Below, in pieces: positions 1 to 9,682 of a DNA stretch of 64,000 nucleotides (position 1 is its first letter; each line of letters opens with the position of its first letter). Under the pieces are notes generated by a model. It was not told where the DNA came from, searched no databases, and was given only the letters and a program-made list of their open reading frames with translations. The stretch comes from Burkholderiaceae bacterium (GTDB taxonomy: Bacteria > Pseudomonadota > Gammaproteobacteria > Burkholderiales > Burkholderiaceae_C), in the NCBI GenBank assembly GCA_024235895.1, contig JACKLM010000006.1:186001-250000 (forward strand), read 5' to 3'. The translations under genes were made by a program, and so were the position numbers.

Positions 1-537
1 GAAAACCTGCAGCGCGCAGTCGGCGATCCAGCGCGACGCGACGATGTCCGCCGCCGGCCCCCAGAAGCGGAACAGCGGGAAGGTGCCGAGCCGCTGCTGC
101 AGCCGGTCGCGCAGCTCGGCGGGGTGCGTGTGGATGTCGGGCAACTTGCGCCCGTCGGCCAGGTACATCGGCCGCGGCGTCACCGCGACGTCGACGTCCG
201 CGTACATGTTGTACCACCAGAACAACTGGGCACAGCTGAACGTCGGGTCGCGCCGACGGGCTGCGTCCCATATCTTGTCGCCACCGACCAGTCGGTTCGA
301 CTGTCGCCACAGCCAGACTTCCGACAGGTCGCGGAAGTACCAGCCGTTGCCGACGATGCCGTGACCCGCGGGCGGCAGCCCGGTCAGCAGCGTGGACTGG
401 ACCGTCGTCGTGACGGCGGGCAGCACGGTCTGCAGCGGCCGCATCGCGCCCGTGCGCGCCAGCGCGGCGAGATGGGGTGCGTGCGCGAGCAGGCTCGGCG
501 TAAGGCCGACGACGTCGAGAACGAGTGTCGGCGTCAT
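1..537 (-). CDS. Alkaline phosphatase / nucleotide pyrophosphatase-family protein, 3' end missing
   Basis: This reading frame starts at an ATG at 537 and stays open for 179 codons to the left edge of the window, so only the N-terminal part is present. The protein begins MTPTLVLDVVGLTPSLL and continues with TVLPAVTTTVQSTLLTG and GHGIVGNGWYFRDL. In the type I phosphodiesterase / nucleotide pyrophosphatase (alkaline phosphatase superfamily) fold, the early Asp (here LDVVGL) and the Thr of a VTTTVQSTLLTG-like segment are the metal ligand and the nucleophile. No signal peptide is visible, so a cytoplasmic hydrolase of phosphodiester or phosphonate bonds is inferred. The substrate cannot be told from this fragment. 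It is divergent from the DedA-like gene at 926. Confidence 0.8.
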   Translation of the reverse strand, partial: MTPTLVLDVVGLTPSLLAHAPHLAALARTGAMRPLQTVLPAVTTTVQSTLLTGLPPAGHGIVGNGWYFRDLSEVWLWRQSNRLVGGDKIWDAARRRDPTFSCAQLFWWYNMYADVDVAVTPRPMYLADGRKLPDIHTHPAELRDRLQQRLGTFPLFRFWGPAADIVASRWIADCALQVF

Positions 538-925
538 GTCCAGGCCCCGGTCGCGTCATCGGCGATGAACCCGTGCCCGGCGGGCGCGATCGCGCCGTCG
601 CGGCGTGTCGCCGGACGACCCCATCGGCGCTTGCACCGCAAGCCATCAACGCACCACCTCCGCAGCACTCGAAAACGTTCTCGTTTCTTGGACAAGCCAG
701 TGTAGCGGCCGGCCGCGCAGCGCGGCCCCTTCGAATCCGGGGGTTATCGGTCCGTCGTGTGACGCTGCGCACGGTCAGGCGAGTGCCGGCGCGCCAGCCG
801 CGTCCGGCACGCCCAGGACCCGGACAACGCGCATCCGTGGCGCATCGCATGGTGCGCGCGCATCCATTGCGGCGCTTCGGTCTCGGGTCTTGACGTCCCG
901 GGCCGGCGTCACCTAGCCTGCAAGA
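538..925. other. Divergent intergenic region
   Basis: This 388-bp gap separates two divergently transcribed genes and must hold promoters for both. The only local structure I see is a short inverted repeat, AAACG-TTCT-CGTTT, at 673-686 in an AT-richer patch, which could be a repressor site of LacI/GalR type. No convincing -35/-10 pair or small gene was found. Confidence 0.35.
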
Positions 926-1678
926 ATGAGCCTACCGCGTTCGAAGCCGAGTTCGCCACCCCGTGCGATGACGGTCGCAGCGTCGCCGGACGCCGGGACG
1001 GCGCCCCGACTGGCGCGCAGGGCGACCCGCGTGGCGCGCTGGACCTTGTTCGCGCTGCTGCTGGCCGGCTTCGTGCTGCTGCCGTTCGTGCTGCTGGACG
1101 CCCGCATGGCGGCGCTTGCCGAGGGGGCACTGCACGCGGGCCGGTCTGCCGGGTACGTCACGCTGGTCGTGGTCGGCCTCCTGCTCGTCGACATCGTGCT
1201 GCCGATCCCGTCGAGCTTCGTCCTCGCCACGGCGGGCTACCTCCTCGGAGCCGGTTTCGGCGCGCTGGCATGCTTCGTCGGCCTGAGCTGCGCGTCGGCT
1301 GCAGGCTACGCCTTGGGCAGGCTGGCAGGGGAGGTGGCGGCGCGGCGCATCGTCGGCGCGCCCGAGCTCGATCGGCTGCGTGCATGGGCCCGGACGCACG
1401 GTGACCTGCTGATTGTCGCCTTGCGCGCCGTGCCGGTGCTCGCCGAGGCCACGGTGCTGCTGGCGGGTACCGCCCGCATGCCGGTGGCGCGGTTCGCCGT
1501 GCTGGTGTCGGTCGGCAACCTCGTCGTCGCCGCGCTGTACGCCGGCATCGGTGCGGCGTCGGCATCGCAGCAGACCTTCGCAGGGGTCTCGATCGCCGCG
1601 ATGGCGCTGCCGGTGTTGCTGGTGCTGCTGTCGCGCCGGTTCATGAACGGCGGTGCCGGCGGGGCGGCGCGTCCGTGA
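926..1678 (+). CDS. DedA/VTT-domain (SNARE-associated family) membrane protein
   Basis: A 250-residue integral membrane protein. After a basic cytoplasmic N-terminus, hydrophobic segments lie near residues 38-60, 73-95, 98-125, 150-180 and 185-240. The central part, with LPIPSSFVLATAGYLLGAGFG followed by GLSCASAAGYALGRLAG, matches the VTT/DedA pattern of a re-entrant P-S-E/S loop, glycine-rich turn and GYxLGR. The segment VALRAVPVLAEATVLLAGTARMP fits the conserved R-x-x-P motif of the family. DedA-family proteins are implicated in lipid scrambling and membrane homeostasis, but the role of this member is not known. An internal Met at position 14 could be an alternative start. The gene seems monocistronic. 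Confidence 0.72.
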   Translation: MSLPRSKPSSPPRAMTVAASPDAGTAPRLARRATRVARWTLFALLLAGFVLLPFVLLDARMAALAEGALHAGRSAGYVTLVVVGLLLVDIVLPIPSSFVLATAGYLLGAGFGALACFVGLSCASAAGYALGRLAGEVAARRIVGAPELDRLRAWARTHGDLLIVALRAVPVLAEATVLLAGTARMPVARFAVLVSVGNLVVAALYAGIGAASASQQTFAGVSIAAMALPVLLVLLSRRFMNGGAGGAARP

Positions 1679-1938
1679 CGCGAGCCGGAACCCCCGCGAT
1701 TGGGGGGGGTTGTTGAAAATGCGACGCGTTCGTGTGGCGTTCGTCACACCCGGCTCGGGGCCCGGCTGCTAGAGTCGTTTCGCACGGTCGAGGGCTCGGC
1801 TGCCGGCAGCGCCGCGAGTCTCCCCTCGGCGCCATGTCCAAACCCGTGCGTCGACGGTGCACGCGGACAGTCGGGCTGTAGGCCTGGCTTTGCGGACGCC
1901 GGCGATCCAGCGCTCGTTCACCGATGAAGGACAAACCC

Positions 1939-3033
1939 ATGCCCACGCTGTCACGCCCACGCGTCGAGCCAACCCGCAACCTGCGTATCCGCCGCCGGCT
2001 GGGCCAGGCGGCGATCGCATTGACCGCACTGGCGCTCGCCGGCGGCGCCCTGGCGCAGCAACGCGTGCTGCGTGTCATCTCGGACCGTACCGACCAGGGC
2101 GTGCTGCGGCCGATCCTGCAGGCCTTCGAGGCGCGCTCGGGTGCCAAGGTCGAGGGCGTCTTCATGGACCAGGGGCTGGTCAACAGGCTCGAGGCGCGAC
2201 CGACCGAGGCCGACGTCGTCATCACCAAGGATGCCGAACTGCTCGAGATCGCGGCCCAGCGCGGCTTGCTCGACAAGATCGAATCGCCGGCGATCAAGGC
2301 CGCGATCCCGCCCGAGTTCATGGATTCCGAGGGCCGCTACTTCGTCGATGCCTTCCGCGGGCGCGTGATCTTCTACGCCAAGGCGCGGGTCGAGCCGTCC
2401 GAGCTGTCGAGCTACGAGGATCTCGCGTTGCCGAAGTGGAAGGGGCGCATCTGCATCCGCTCGGGCAGCCACGACTACAACCTGGCGCTGTTCGGCCAGT
2501 TCCTGGCGTCCTACGGTCCCGAGCGCGGGCGTGTCCTGATCGCCGGGCTGGCCGACAACCTCGCGCGCGCGCCCAAGGGCAACGACCGCGCGCAGGCGCA
2601 GGCGATGTTCGAGGGCAAGTGCGACCTCGCCATCATGAACACCTACTACCATCCGATGATGGCGGCCAACCCCGAGCAGAAGGCGTGGGCCGATGCGGCC
2701 GGCGTCTTCTTCCCGTCGCAGCAGGGCAAGGGCGCGTTCGTCATGCGATCGGCGGTGGGGCTGACCAAGGCGCGGGACAACCGTGACCTGGCGATCGGCC
2801 TGCTCGAGTACATCGCATCGCGCGAGGGGCAGGAGACGATGGTCAAGGCGACCCGTCAGTACTCGGTCCGCAACGACGTGCCGCCGCACCCGCTGATGGT
2901 GCGGCTCGGTGACGCACAAGGCCTGCGCGACGGCAAGTTCAAGATCGACTTCGTCCCGCTGGCGGCGATGGCCGGTGTTCGCGAGCAGGCGCTGCGAGTC
3001 GTCAACGAGATCGGCTTCGACGATCGGCAATAG
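1939..3033 (+). CDS. fbpA: Fe(3+) ABC transporter periplasmic substrate-binding protein
   Basis: A 364-residue extracellular solute-binding protein of the FbpA/FutA class, which captures ferric iron in the periplasm. A Tat-like or Sec signal peptide with a twin-Arg-rich n-region and the hydrophobic stretch LGQAAIALTALALAGGALAQ is cleaved around residue 36. The mature protein starts RVLRVISDRTDQGVLRPILQ, and GVFMDQGLVNRLEA is typical of the family. The adjacent Tyr236-Tyr237 in NTYYHPMM corresponds to the paired tyrosines that ligate iron in FbpA proteins. I chose the ATG at 1939 because AAGGA sits 8 bases upstream; an in-frame ATG at 1924 has no such site. The gene leads an operon with the permease and ATPase. 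No clear Fur box was seen in the 245 bp upstream. Confidence 0.88.
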   Translation: MPTLSRPRVEPTRNLRIRRRLGQAAIALTALALAGGALAQQRVLRVISDRTDQGVLRPILQAFEARSGAKVEGVFMDQGLVNRLEARPTEADVVITKDAELLEIAAQRGLLDKIESPAIKAAIPPEFMDSEGRYFVDAFRGRVIFYAKARVEPSELSSYEDLALPKWKGRICIRSGSHDYNLALFGQFLASYGPERGRVLIAGLADNLARAPKGNDRAQAQAMFEGKCDLAIMNTYYHPMMAANPEQKAWADAAGVFFPSQQGKGAFVMRSAVGLTKARDNRDLAIGLLEYIASREGQETMVKATRQYSVRNDVPPHPLMVRLGDAQGLRDGKFKIDFVPLAAMAGVREQALRVVNEIGFDDRQ

Positions 3034-3038
3034 GCCGC

Positions 3039-4664
3039 GTGACGGTCCGGGCAGCCCCCACGATGCCGGCCTTCACCGGGGCTGCGGCCCCGAGGCTGGC
3101 GCTCGCCGCCGCGCTGGCGGCCCTCGCCGCACTGCCCGCGGGCTACCTGCTGGCCAGCGCGCTCCCAGTGCTGGGCGAAGGCGGCTGGCTCGCGCACCTG
3201 GCGTCGACGACGCTGCCCCGGCAGGCCGCCAACAGCCTGCGCATCGCGATCGAGGCCTCGCTCGTCGCCTTCGCCGTCGGCGCGCTGCCCGCGATCGTCG
3301 TCGCCCGCTTCGACTTCCCGGGCCGTGGGCTGGTCTCGGTGCTCGCTCTGCTGCCGCTGCTGTTCGCGCCGTGGGTCACCGCCAGCACCTGGACGGTGGC
3401 GTTCTCGGCGGACTTCTTTTCCAGCCGGCTCGCGTTGTCGATCCAGCACGGGCTGGCGACCGCGCCGTATCTCTTCGTCGTCTTCCGCATCGCGGCGTCG
3501 CGCGTCCCGCGGGCCTTCGGCGAGGCGGCTGCCGCGCTCGGCCACGATGCCGGGTCGCGGCTGCTGCGCGTGCACCTGCCGCTGTACGCCGTGCCGATCG
3601 CAGCGGGGCTGATGATCGTCTTCGCGCAAAGCGTCGGCGACTATGCCGCCTCCTCGCTGCTGGGCGTCCAGACGCTGAGCCTCGGGCTGGGCAACCTCTG
3701 GCTCGCGAGTCAGCGCTGGGACGTCGCGGCGATCGGCTCGACCTTGCTGATCGTGCCGGCGCTGCTGCTGGTGGCAGCCGCGGCCTGGGCCTCGACCTCG
3801 CTGATGAGCCGCAACCCGGTGCCGCCTGCCGCGGCCGCGGTGTCGCGCCGGCCGCTGTCGCGGCCGGCCGCCGCGGCGCTGCTCGCGTGGAGCATCGGCT
3901 GGTCACTGCCGGGCTTCGTCGTCCCGGAACTGCTGACGCTGCGCTGGGCCTGGTCGCGCTGGGATCCGTCGAGGATGGCGAGCCTGCCAGCGGACGTCGG
4001 CCACAGCATCGCGACCGCGGCGGCGAGCGCGGCGACGGTGACCCTGCTTTGCCTGCTGATCGCCGTCGTGCTGCGCGCCGGGGGGGCGACGCGCCACGCC
4101 GAGCGGCTGCCCTGGCTCTTCCTCGTCAACTGGTTCCTGCCGTCGATGGTGCTCGCGCTGGCCTTCGTCGCGATGACGCGCGACGGGTCGCTCGCCGCGC
4201 AGTGGCTCGGCCCGCTGCGCGACACGCGCGGGCTCGTCGTCGTCGCGGAGGCGCTGCGCTTCATGCCGCTGGCATTGCTGCCGATGCTCGACGCGCTGCG
4301 CCGCACGCCACCGGCGATGATCGAGGCCGCGCGCGCCCACGGTGCCGGGCCGCTGCGTGCACGCGCGGTCGCCTACGCGGGTCACGTCGTGCCGGCGCTC
4401 GTGCTCGGTGCGGCGCTGGTCTTCATGGAGTCGGTCAAGGCGCTGGACCTCAGCCTGATGCTGCAGCCCTTCGGCTACTCCTCGCTCGCGCTCAAGCCCT
4501 ACGGGCTGGGGCGTTTCCAGGTCATGGACCGCGCCGCGCCCTGGGTGCTGGCGTCGCAGCTGCTGATGCTGGCGCCGCTGGTGCTGCTGGCATGGCGCAT
4601 GCGGCGGCTCGACCCGAGCGTGTCGTCGACGCCGAGGCGCGGCAGTGCCGATCGAAGGGGGTGA
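3039..4664 (+). CDS. fbpB: Iron ABC transporter permease (two fused permease domains)
   Basis: A 541-residue membrane permease with about twelve hydrophobic segments arranged as two BPD_transp_1 domains, roughly residues 60-250 and 325-520. This fused architecture is usual for FbpB/SfuB-type ferric iron permeases. Each half has an EAA-like cytoplasmic loop: RVPRAFGEAAAALGHDAGSR near 155 and TPPAMIEAARAHGAGPL near 425. These contact the ATPase. The GTG start at 3039 lies 5 bases after the fbpA stop, and an ATG at 3063 is also possible. The 3' end abuts fbpC. With fbpA and fbpC it forms a complete periplasmic-binding-protein-dependent importer. Confidence 0.88.
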   Translation: MTVRAAPTMPAFTGAAAPRLALAAALAALAALPAGYLLASALPVLGEGGWLAHLASTTLPRQAANSLRIAIEASLVAFAVGALPAIVVARFDFPGRGLVSVLALLPLLFAPWVTASTWTVAFSADFFSSRLALSIQHGLATAPYLFVVFRIAASRVPRAFGEAAAALGHDAGSRLLRVHLPLYAVPIAAGLMIVFAQSVGDYAASSLLGVQTLSLGLGNLWLASQRWDVAAIGSTLLIVPALLLVAAAAWASTSLMSRNPVPPAAAAVSRRPLSRPAAAALLAWSIGWSLPGFVVPELLTLRWAWSRWDPSRMASLPADVGHSIATAAASAATVTLLCLLIAVVLRAGGATRHAERLPWLFLVNWFLPSMVLALAFVAMTRDGSLAAQWLGPLRDTRGLVVVAEALRFMPLALLPMLDALRRTPPAMIEAARAHGAGPLRARAVAYAGHVVPALVLGAALVFMESVKALDLSLMLQPFGYSSLALKPYGLGRFQVMDRAAPWVLASQLLMLAPLVLLAWRMRRLDPSVSSTPRRGSADRRG

Positions 4665-4668
4665 CCGC

Positions 4669-5385
4669 ATGCTCGGCGTGCAAGGCCTGACGCGGAGCAT
4701 CGGCGGCCGCTCGGTCGTACGCGAACTGTCGTTCTCGATGGCGCCGGGCGAGGTGCTCGCGGTGCTCGGTCCCTCGGGCAGCGGCAAGACCTCGCTGCTG
4801 CGGATGATCGCCGGATTCGATGTGCCGACCGCCGGGCGCATCGAGCTGCGCGGCGCATGTGTCTCGGAGCCCGGCTGCGTCCGCGTGCCGCCCGAGCGGC
4901 GAGGCCTCGCGTTGGCGTTCCAGGACGCGACGCTGTTCCCGCACCTCGACGCGGTCGACAACGCGGCCTTCGGGATCCGCGGGCTGGCGCGCACCGAGCG
5001 GCGGGCGCGGGCCCGGCGTGCGCTCGGCGAGATGGGGCTCGCCGGCATCGACGGCCGCGATGTCGCGACCTTGTCCGGCGGCGAGGCGCAACGCGTGTCG
5101 CTGGCGCGCGCGCTGGCGACCGACGCGCCACTGCTGCTGCTCGACGAGCCCTTCGGCAACGTCGACCGCCTGACGCGCAGCGACCTGGTCCAGCGTCTGC
5201 GCGCGGTCTTCGCGCAAGGTCGCGGCGCGATCGTCGTCACCCACGACCCTGCCGACGTCGAGGACCTCGGCGCACGTGTGCTGCTGATGCGCGAAGGTCG
5301 GCTGGTCGCCGACTCGACGCACGATGCGATCCGCAGCGGCGCGCAAGGCGACTGGGCGCGAACCTTCCTCGCCGGCGGCGGTTGA
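4669..5385 (+). CDS. fbpC: Iron ABC transporter ATP-binding protein
   Basis: A 238-residue ABC ATPase that powers the fbpAB importer from the cytoplasm. Visible motifs are Walker A GPSGSGKT at 34-41, the Q-loop LAFQDATLFPHL near 83-94, the signature LSGGEAQRVSLARAL near 135-148, Walker B LLLLDEPFGNVD near 155-166 and the H-loop VTHDP near 190. The ATG at 4669 is chosen because a strong GAAGGGGGTG ribosome-binding site lies just upstream, overlapping the fbpB stop. A GTG at 4645 would add eight residues that do not fit the family. The protein is shorter than FbpC proteins of about 350 residues and lacks a C-terminal TOBE regulatory domain. It converges with the VWA gene 37 bp away. Confidence 0.9.
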   Translation: MLGVQGLTRSIGGRSVVRELSFSMAPGEVLAVLGPSGSGKTSLLRMIAGFDVPTAGRIELRGACVSEPGCVRVPPERRGLALAFQDATLFPHLDAVDNAAFGIRGLARTERRARARRALGEMGLAGIDGRDVATLSGGEAQRVSLARALATDAPLLLLDEPFGNVDRLTRSDLVQRLRAVFAQGRGAIVVTHDPADVEDLGARVLLMREGRLVADSTHDAIRSGAQGDWARTFLAGGG

Positions 5386-5422
5386 GGCTGGCGGCACGGC
5401 GGCCGGCGGCGCCCGGTGCGGC

Positions 5423-7915
5423 TCAGGCAGGCTCGGCCCCGCGACGCCAGCGGGCCACGAGCGTCGGCCGCCAGCGATCGACGACGATGCCCGCGAGCGC
5501 CAGCGCCAGCGCCAGCAGGAGCAGCCGCGTGTCGGGCGCCAGCTCGGCGGCGGGACCCGGCGGCGGCGGACTCGCTCGATCGGGCCGCGCATCGGCCGCC
5601 GCCAGCAACCCCGAGGCACGCCAACGCCCGATCGCGGGTTCGACGCCCCAGGTCCGCGACTCGCTGCGACCGGTCCTGAGGTGCCAGCGTTGCAGCGTGC
5701 CGGCATGCGAGGTCCAGCGGACCGCGTGGACGCCGGCCTCGGCGTCGGTCAGCAGCGCCCGCCAGCGTCCGGGCGCGACCGGTTCGGCCTCGACCGATCG
5801 GCGCCGCCCGTCGGGCGAGGTCAGCTCGACGTCAAGCGTTGCCGGTTCGACCAGGGCTGCATCGGCGACGAGGTCCAGGTCGATCCGCAGCCCCGCGGGA
5901 TCGTCGTCCACGCTCAGCGTCGCTGCCGGCGGCGACGCGGCCGCCCAGGCCGTCAGCCCGCCGGCCAGCGCCGGCCAGCCGTTCCACGGGGTCCAGCGCG
6001 GCGTCCACGCGCCCAGGCCGGTGGCGACGAACGCACTGCGGCCCGCGCCGGCGCCACCGAAGACGATCAACGGGTCGCCTCGTTCGCTCGCCAGGGCGAC
6101 CCGCGCCCCCTCGCGCGCGCGCACCGTCGCGTAGGCCTGCACCGGCGGCCAGTCGGCCAGAGTGCGCGGCTCGAAAGGCAGCGGCGCGCGCTGGCGCACC
6201 GCGAAGCCGCCGCGCTCGACGCGCGCGCGCCGGCGCTCGACCCCGCTGCGCATCGCCTGCGGCAGCTCGGCGGCCTCGGCCACGCGCAGGACGCTGGCGC
6301 CGCCGGGCTCCAGCATGCGCTCGACCGCCGCCACGTCGGCGTCCGGCCCGACCGCGAGCCAGACCGTCTCGACGCGCTCGCGCGCCAGCCGCGCGAGAAG
6401 GCTCGGTGATGGCACATCGTCGGCGCGACCGTCGCTGACGACGACCAGCAGCCGGCGCGCGGGTGCTGCCGACTCGAACAGTTGGGCCGCCGCCCGCAGC
6501 GCAGGCGAGATCCGTGTGCCGCCGCCGGGGGTTGCGGGCCAGTCGCGCGCAAGAGCCGTTGCGGCCTGCGGCGCGGGCGTCGGTGGCAGCAGCACGCGCG
6601 CGCCAGCGTCGAAAACCAGCAGCGCGGCGCCGTCACCCGCGTGCAGCGCGCCTGCGGTCTCGACCACCGCGCGCTGGGCGAGCCGGAAACGGTCGACGCC
6701 GGCGCGGCCCAGCCCCATGCTGCCCGATTTATCGACCGCGAACACGACGAAGGTCGTGTCGTCGAGAGCCGGAGGCTCGGCGCGCACCGGCAGCAGTGAC
6801 TCGAGTGTCGAGCCGAGGAGACCCCCGGCCGCCAGCGATCGCTCGCCCGCGAGCACCAACAGACCCGCGCCGTGATCGCGGACCGCCTCCGCCAGCGCGT
6901 CCCAGAAGCCAGCGGGCGCATCCGCGATCGCGACATCGTCGAGGACGATCGCGCGGTAGCTGGCCAGCGCGTCGCGGTAGGCTGCGGCACGCGCTGCCGG
7001 CACGACGTCGACCGGCCACCCGCCGGCGCGCAGGCTGGCCGCCAGCGGTCCGTCGCCGCCACGCAGCAGCAGCACCGGCGCCGGCGTGGCGACCTCGATC
7101 AATCCGGCGCTGGGCCAGGCGTCGAGCGTGCGGCCGCTTCCGGCATCGACCGCCTCGAGGTCGACGACGACAGGCCCCGGTACGCGCGGGGCCAGTACCA
7201 GCGTCGCGGAGGCGGCGCCGGCGGGGACGTCGGCCTCGGCGCGCAGGACCTCGCCGTCGGCCTGGCGTGCCGTCGCGCGTACGCGCATCGGCGGCGCATG
7301 CTGCCCTTGCCAGCGCAGGCCGAGTGCGACCGGCGCGCCGGCGACCGCGCGGTCGGGGACGAGCAACTCGTCCAGATGCAGCGCCGGCGGCGGGCGCCCG
7401 ACCTCGATCCAGCTCACCGACACGCCGGCTGCCGCGGCGGCACGCAAGGCGCGCTGCGTATCGCCGCGGGTCGCGAAGCCATCGGAGACCACGACCAGCC
7501 CCGCGAGCGGCTGCCTCGCGTGCAGCGCCAGCGCGGCGTCGACCGCCGACTCGATATCCGTGGCGGACGGTTCGATCGTGCCGAGGTCGCCGTCACCCGG
7601 GGCCGCGACCCGCGGGTCCGCCGGGTCGGGCGGGAGACGGGGGCGGCCGGCGTCGCGGCCCACGCCCGACGCCGGACGGCCCGCGAAGTCGATCGACCGC
7701 ACGCGGGCGGCGCCGCCGTCGTGCAGGCGCTGCACGGCCTGTGCCAGCGCGCGATCGGTCGCGTCGCGCGGCATGCTGTCGGAGCGGTCGACGAGCAGCA
7801 GCCACTGCGCCTCGCCGCGCCAACCAGGAACGACCGCGCCGGCCAGCGCGAGCAGCAGCGCGAGCAGCGCCAGCGCGAGCAGCGCCAGTGCGATCATGGT
7901 GCGTCGCCGTGCCAC
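5423..7915 (-). CDS. Membrane protein with two VWA-like regions and a glutamine-amidotransferase-like domain
   Basis: An 830-residue protein, the last gene of the twelve-gene minus-strand cluster. It starts at a GTG two bases after the preceding stop; an ATG six codons later is also possible. The order is an N-terminal membrane helix (residues 7-30), a VWA-like segment with VDRSDSM near 41-47, a beta-rich region, and a class I glutamine-amidotransferase-like segment near 290-370. A second VWA domain has the intact metal-binding motif AVDKSGSMG near 391-399 and VVVSDGRADD, and a C-terminal helix LLLLALALALAGIVV lies near 800. The MIDAS motif binds a divalent metal to contact partners. Proteins of this layout follow MoxR/DUF58 genes in many bacteria. 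Their role is mostly unknown; chaperone-like assembly or surface stress functions are proposed for MoxR systems. Confidence 0.75.
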   Translation of the reverse strand: MARRRTMIALALLALALLALLLALAGAVVPGWRGEAQWLLLVDRSDSMPRDATDRALAQAVQRLHDGGAARVRSIDFAGRPASGVGRDAGRPRLPPDPADPRVAAPGDGDLGTIEPSATDIESAVDAALALHARQPLAGLVVVSDGFATRGDTQRALRAAAAAGVSVSWIEVGRPPPALHLDELLVPDRAVAGAPVALGLRWQGQHAPPMRVRATARQADGEVLRAEADVPAGAASATLVLAPRVPGPVVVDLEAVDAGSGRTLDAWPSAGLIEVATPAPVLLLRGGDGPLAASLRAGGWPVDVVPAARAAAYRDALASYRAIVLDDVAIADAPAGFWDALAEAVRDHGAGLLVLAGERSLAAGGLLGSTLESLLPVRAEPPALDDTTFVVFAVDKSGSMGLGRAGVDRFRLAQRAVVETAGALHAGDGAALLVFDAGARVLLPPTPAPQAATALARDWPATPGGGTRISPALRAAAQLFESAAPARRLLVVVSDGRADDVPSPSLLARLARERVETVWLAVGPDADVAAVERMLEPGGASVLRVAEAAELPQAMRSGVERRRARVERGGFAVRQRAPLPFEPRTLADWPPVQAYATVRAREGARVALASERGDPLIVFGGAGAGRSAFVATGLGAWTPRWTPWNGWPALAGGLTAWAAASPPAATLSVDDDPAGLRIDLDLVADAALVEPATLDVELTSPDGRRRSVEAEPVAPGRWRALLTDAEAGVHAVRWTSHAGTLQRWHLRTGRSESRTWGVEPAIGRWRASGLLAAADARPDRASPPPPGPAAELAPDTRLLLLALALALAGIVVDRWRPTLVARWRRGAEPA

Positions 7916-7917
7916 GT

Positions 7918-9645
7918 TCAGTCCTGGTTGGCGACGGTCGCGGTGCGAAGGCGGCGCGCCAGCAGCACGAGCTCCCACGCCAGCACGATCGCCGTGGCGC
8001 CGGCCAGCCAGGCACCGAGCTCGCGCACCGGGGGCGACACGGCCCGGGCAGCACCCGCAGCGATCGGGCCCGATGCCGGTGCATCGGCGGCCGCGGTGAC
8101 CGACGCCTGCGGCAGCACGCGCACCGCGTCGCGCCCGCGATCGACGACGGCGGCCCGATCCAGCAGGCGTGCGCCGAACAGCTCGTCGGCCATCGTCGCG
8201 ACCAGCCATGGCACCGCCTCGCCGGCGTCGCGCGCGGCGGCGAAGTCGATCGAGGTCTCCACCAGCCGGGGTTCGCCCGCACGCCGGACGATCACGGGCT
8301 CGTCGCCGAAGGCGAGCAGCACGCGGTCCGAGGGCCCAGCCTGCAGCCGGGCGCCGAGCGGCAGCGTGGCGGGGTCCAGGCGGGGCCGCCGGGAAGCCGG
8401 AACCGACGCCGACCAGCGCGGCACCCCGCGCCGCAGCGCCGGCAGCGTCTGGGCGCGCAGCCGTAGCGTCGGCAGCCCCGCGGGGTGCCCAGCGCCACCG
8501 CAGTCCACGACCGCTTCCGGCGGGCCCTGCGGCGTGGTCTCCTGGTCGCCGGCCGCGGCCGGCCGTGGCGCCGGGTCGCCCAGCCGCAGCATGGGGTGCA
8601 CCGCCAGCGCGACGCGCAGTGGCGCGGCGCAGCCGGCATCCGCAGCGATCCGCTTGGGGCCCAGGGCTGCCAGGTCGAGCTCGAGCGTATCGTCCTCGGG
8701 CAATGCATCGGCAGGGTCCAGGCTCGCGCGAACGCGCGCGGTCGAGGCCGGCAGGTCGATCGTGACCGTGGCGACGCGACCCGGCGCGAGCTGCCGCTCG
8801 ATGCGCCTCGGCGGCGACCCATCGGCCCGGATCGTCAGGCCGCGCATCTCGTCGGCATCGCCGCCGTTGGCCAGCACCGCCAGCAGCTCGATACGGGACG
8901 GATCCTCGGCGGCGCGGCGCGCGGCCAGGCGAACCAGCCCGACGTTGCGTGCCGGGGCCGCGACCGAGACGACCCGGTCGGGGCCGCGATCGCCGGCCCA
9001 GATCTCGTGGGCGGGTCGAGTACCCGCCGTCAGCAGCCAGTGCGCACGGTCTGGCACGAGCAGCGCCGCGGGAGGCGGCCGCGGCATCGCAGCGGCCACC
9101 GAGTCGGGCGTCTCCGTCTCATCGGCCCGCAGCCGGCGCCTGATCGCGGCCGCCAGAGTCCCGGACGCTTCGGCGGCATCCCCGGTGGCCTCCTCCGCTG
9201 CGGCGTTGCGTGTGCCGCCCCCGGCGGGCAGGATGCCGGGCCAGGGCTGGGGCCGCCAGGGGTTCGACAGCGTGCGCAACTCGACCTCGGCGTCGCCCCG
9301 AGCCGCCAGCATCTCGCGGGTGCGAGCGAGGGCCGCCTCGAGTCGTGTGCCCCCGGCTTCGCGCAGCAGCATCGCGGGCGCGTCGTCGACCCACAGCGTC
9401 ACCCGCGTGCGCGTGTCCGGCCAGCGCGGGCCGGCCAGTGCCAGCAGCAGCAGCGCCAGCAGCAGGGCGCGCCGCCGCCAGGCGGGGTCGGGTGGCACGC
9501 GTGCGCCTTGCCCGGCGGGCGGCGGGGCGGCCGGCCACAGCCCCAGGTGCGCGACCGGAATCGCCTGCGGCGGTGTGCCGCCGCGGTGCAGCCAGCGGAT
9601 CAGCGGCAGCAGCAGCAGGCCGAGCAGCCACCACGGCGCGGCCAT
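7918..9645 (-). CDS. BatA-like membrane protein with degenerate VWA
   Basis: A 575-residue protein starting MAAPWWLLGLLLLPLIRWLH, the typical N-terminal BatA domain with two helices (about 3-20 and 55-70) that places the rest in the periplasm. The segment LWVDDAPAMLL occupies the position where a MIDAS motif would lie, but the D-x-S-x-S residues are missing, so it is a VWA fold without obvious metal binding or is not a true VWA. A C-terminal helix GAWLAGATAIVLAWELVLLAR lies near 545-566. It begins 37 bp after the DUF58 gene and ends 2 bp before the final VWA gene. A scaffold role alongside the active VWA proteins is inferred. Confidence 0.68.
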   Translation of the reverse strand: MAAPWWLLGLLLLPLIRWLHRGGTPPQAIPVAHLGLWPAAPPPAGQGARVPPDPAWRRRALLLALLLLALAGPRWPDTRTRVTLWVDDAPAMLLREAGGTRLEAALARTREMLAARGDAEVELRTLSNPWRPQPWPGILPAGGGTRNAAAEEATGDAAEASGTLAAAIRRRLRADETETPDSVAAAMPRPPPAALLVPDRAHWLLTAGTRPAHEIWAGDRGPDRVVSVAAPARNVGLVRLAARRAAEDPSRIELLAVLANGGDADEMRGLTIRADGSPPRRIERQLAPGRVATVTIDLPASTARVRASLDPADALPEDDTLELDLAALGPKRIAADAGCAAPLRVALAVHPMLRLGDPAPRPAAAGDQETTPQGPPEAVVDCGGAGHPAGLPTLRLRAQTLPALRRGVPRWSASVPASRRPRLDPATLPLGARLQAGPSDRVLLAFGDEPVIVRRAGEPRLVETSIDFAAARDAGEAVPWLVATMADELFGARLLDRAAVVDRGRDAVRVLPQASVTAAADAPASGPIAAGAARAVSPPVRELGAWLAGATAIVLAWELVLLARRLRTATVANQD

Positions 9646-9682
9646 CGTCAAGGCCCGCCCGCCGACCGGCGCCGCCCCGGCG

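Noticed and set aside
1679..1938. Fur box before fbpA
   Set aside because: No sequence close to the GATAAT-type palindrome was found in this interval, so iron regulation is left as family knowledge only.
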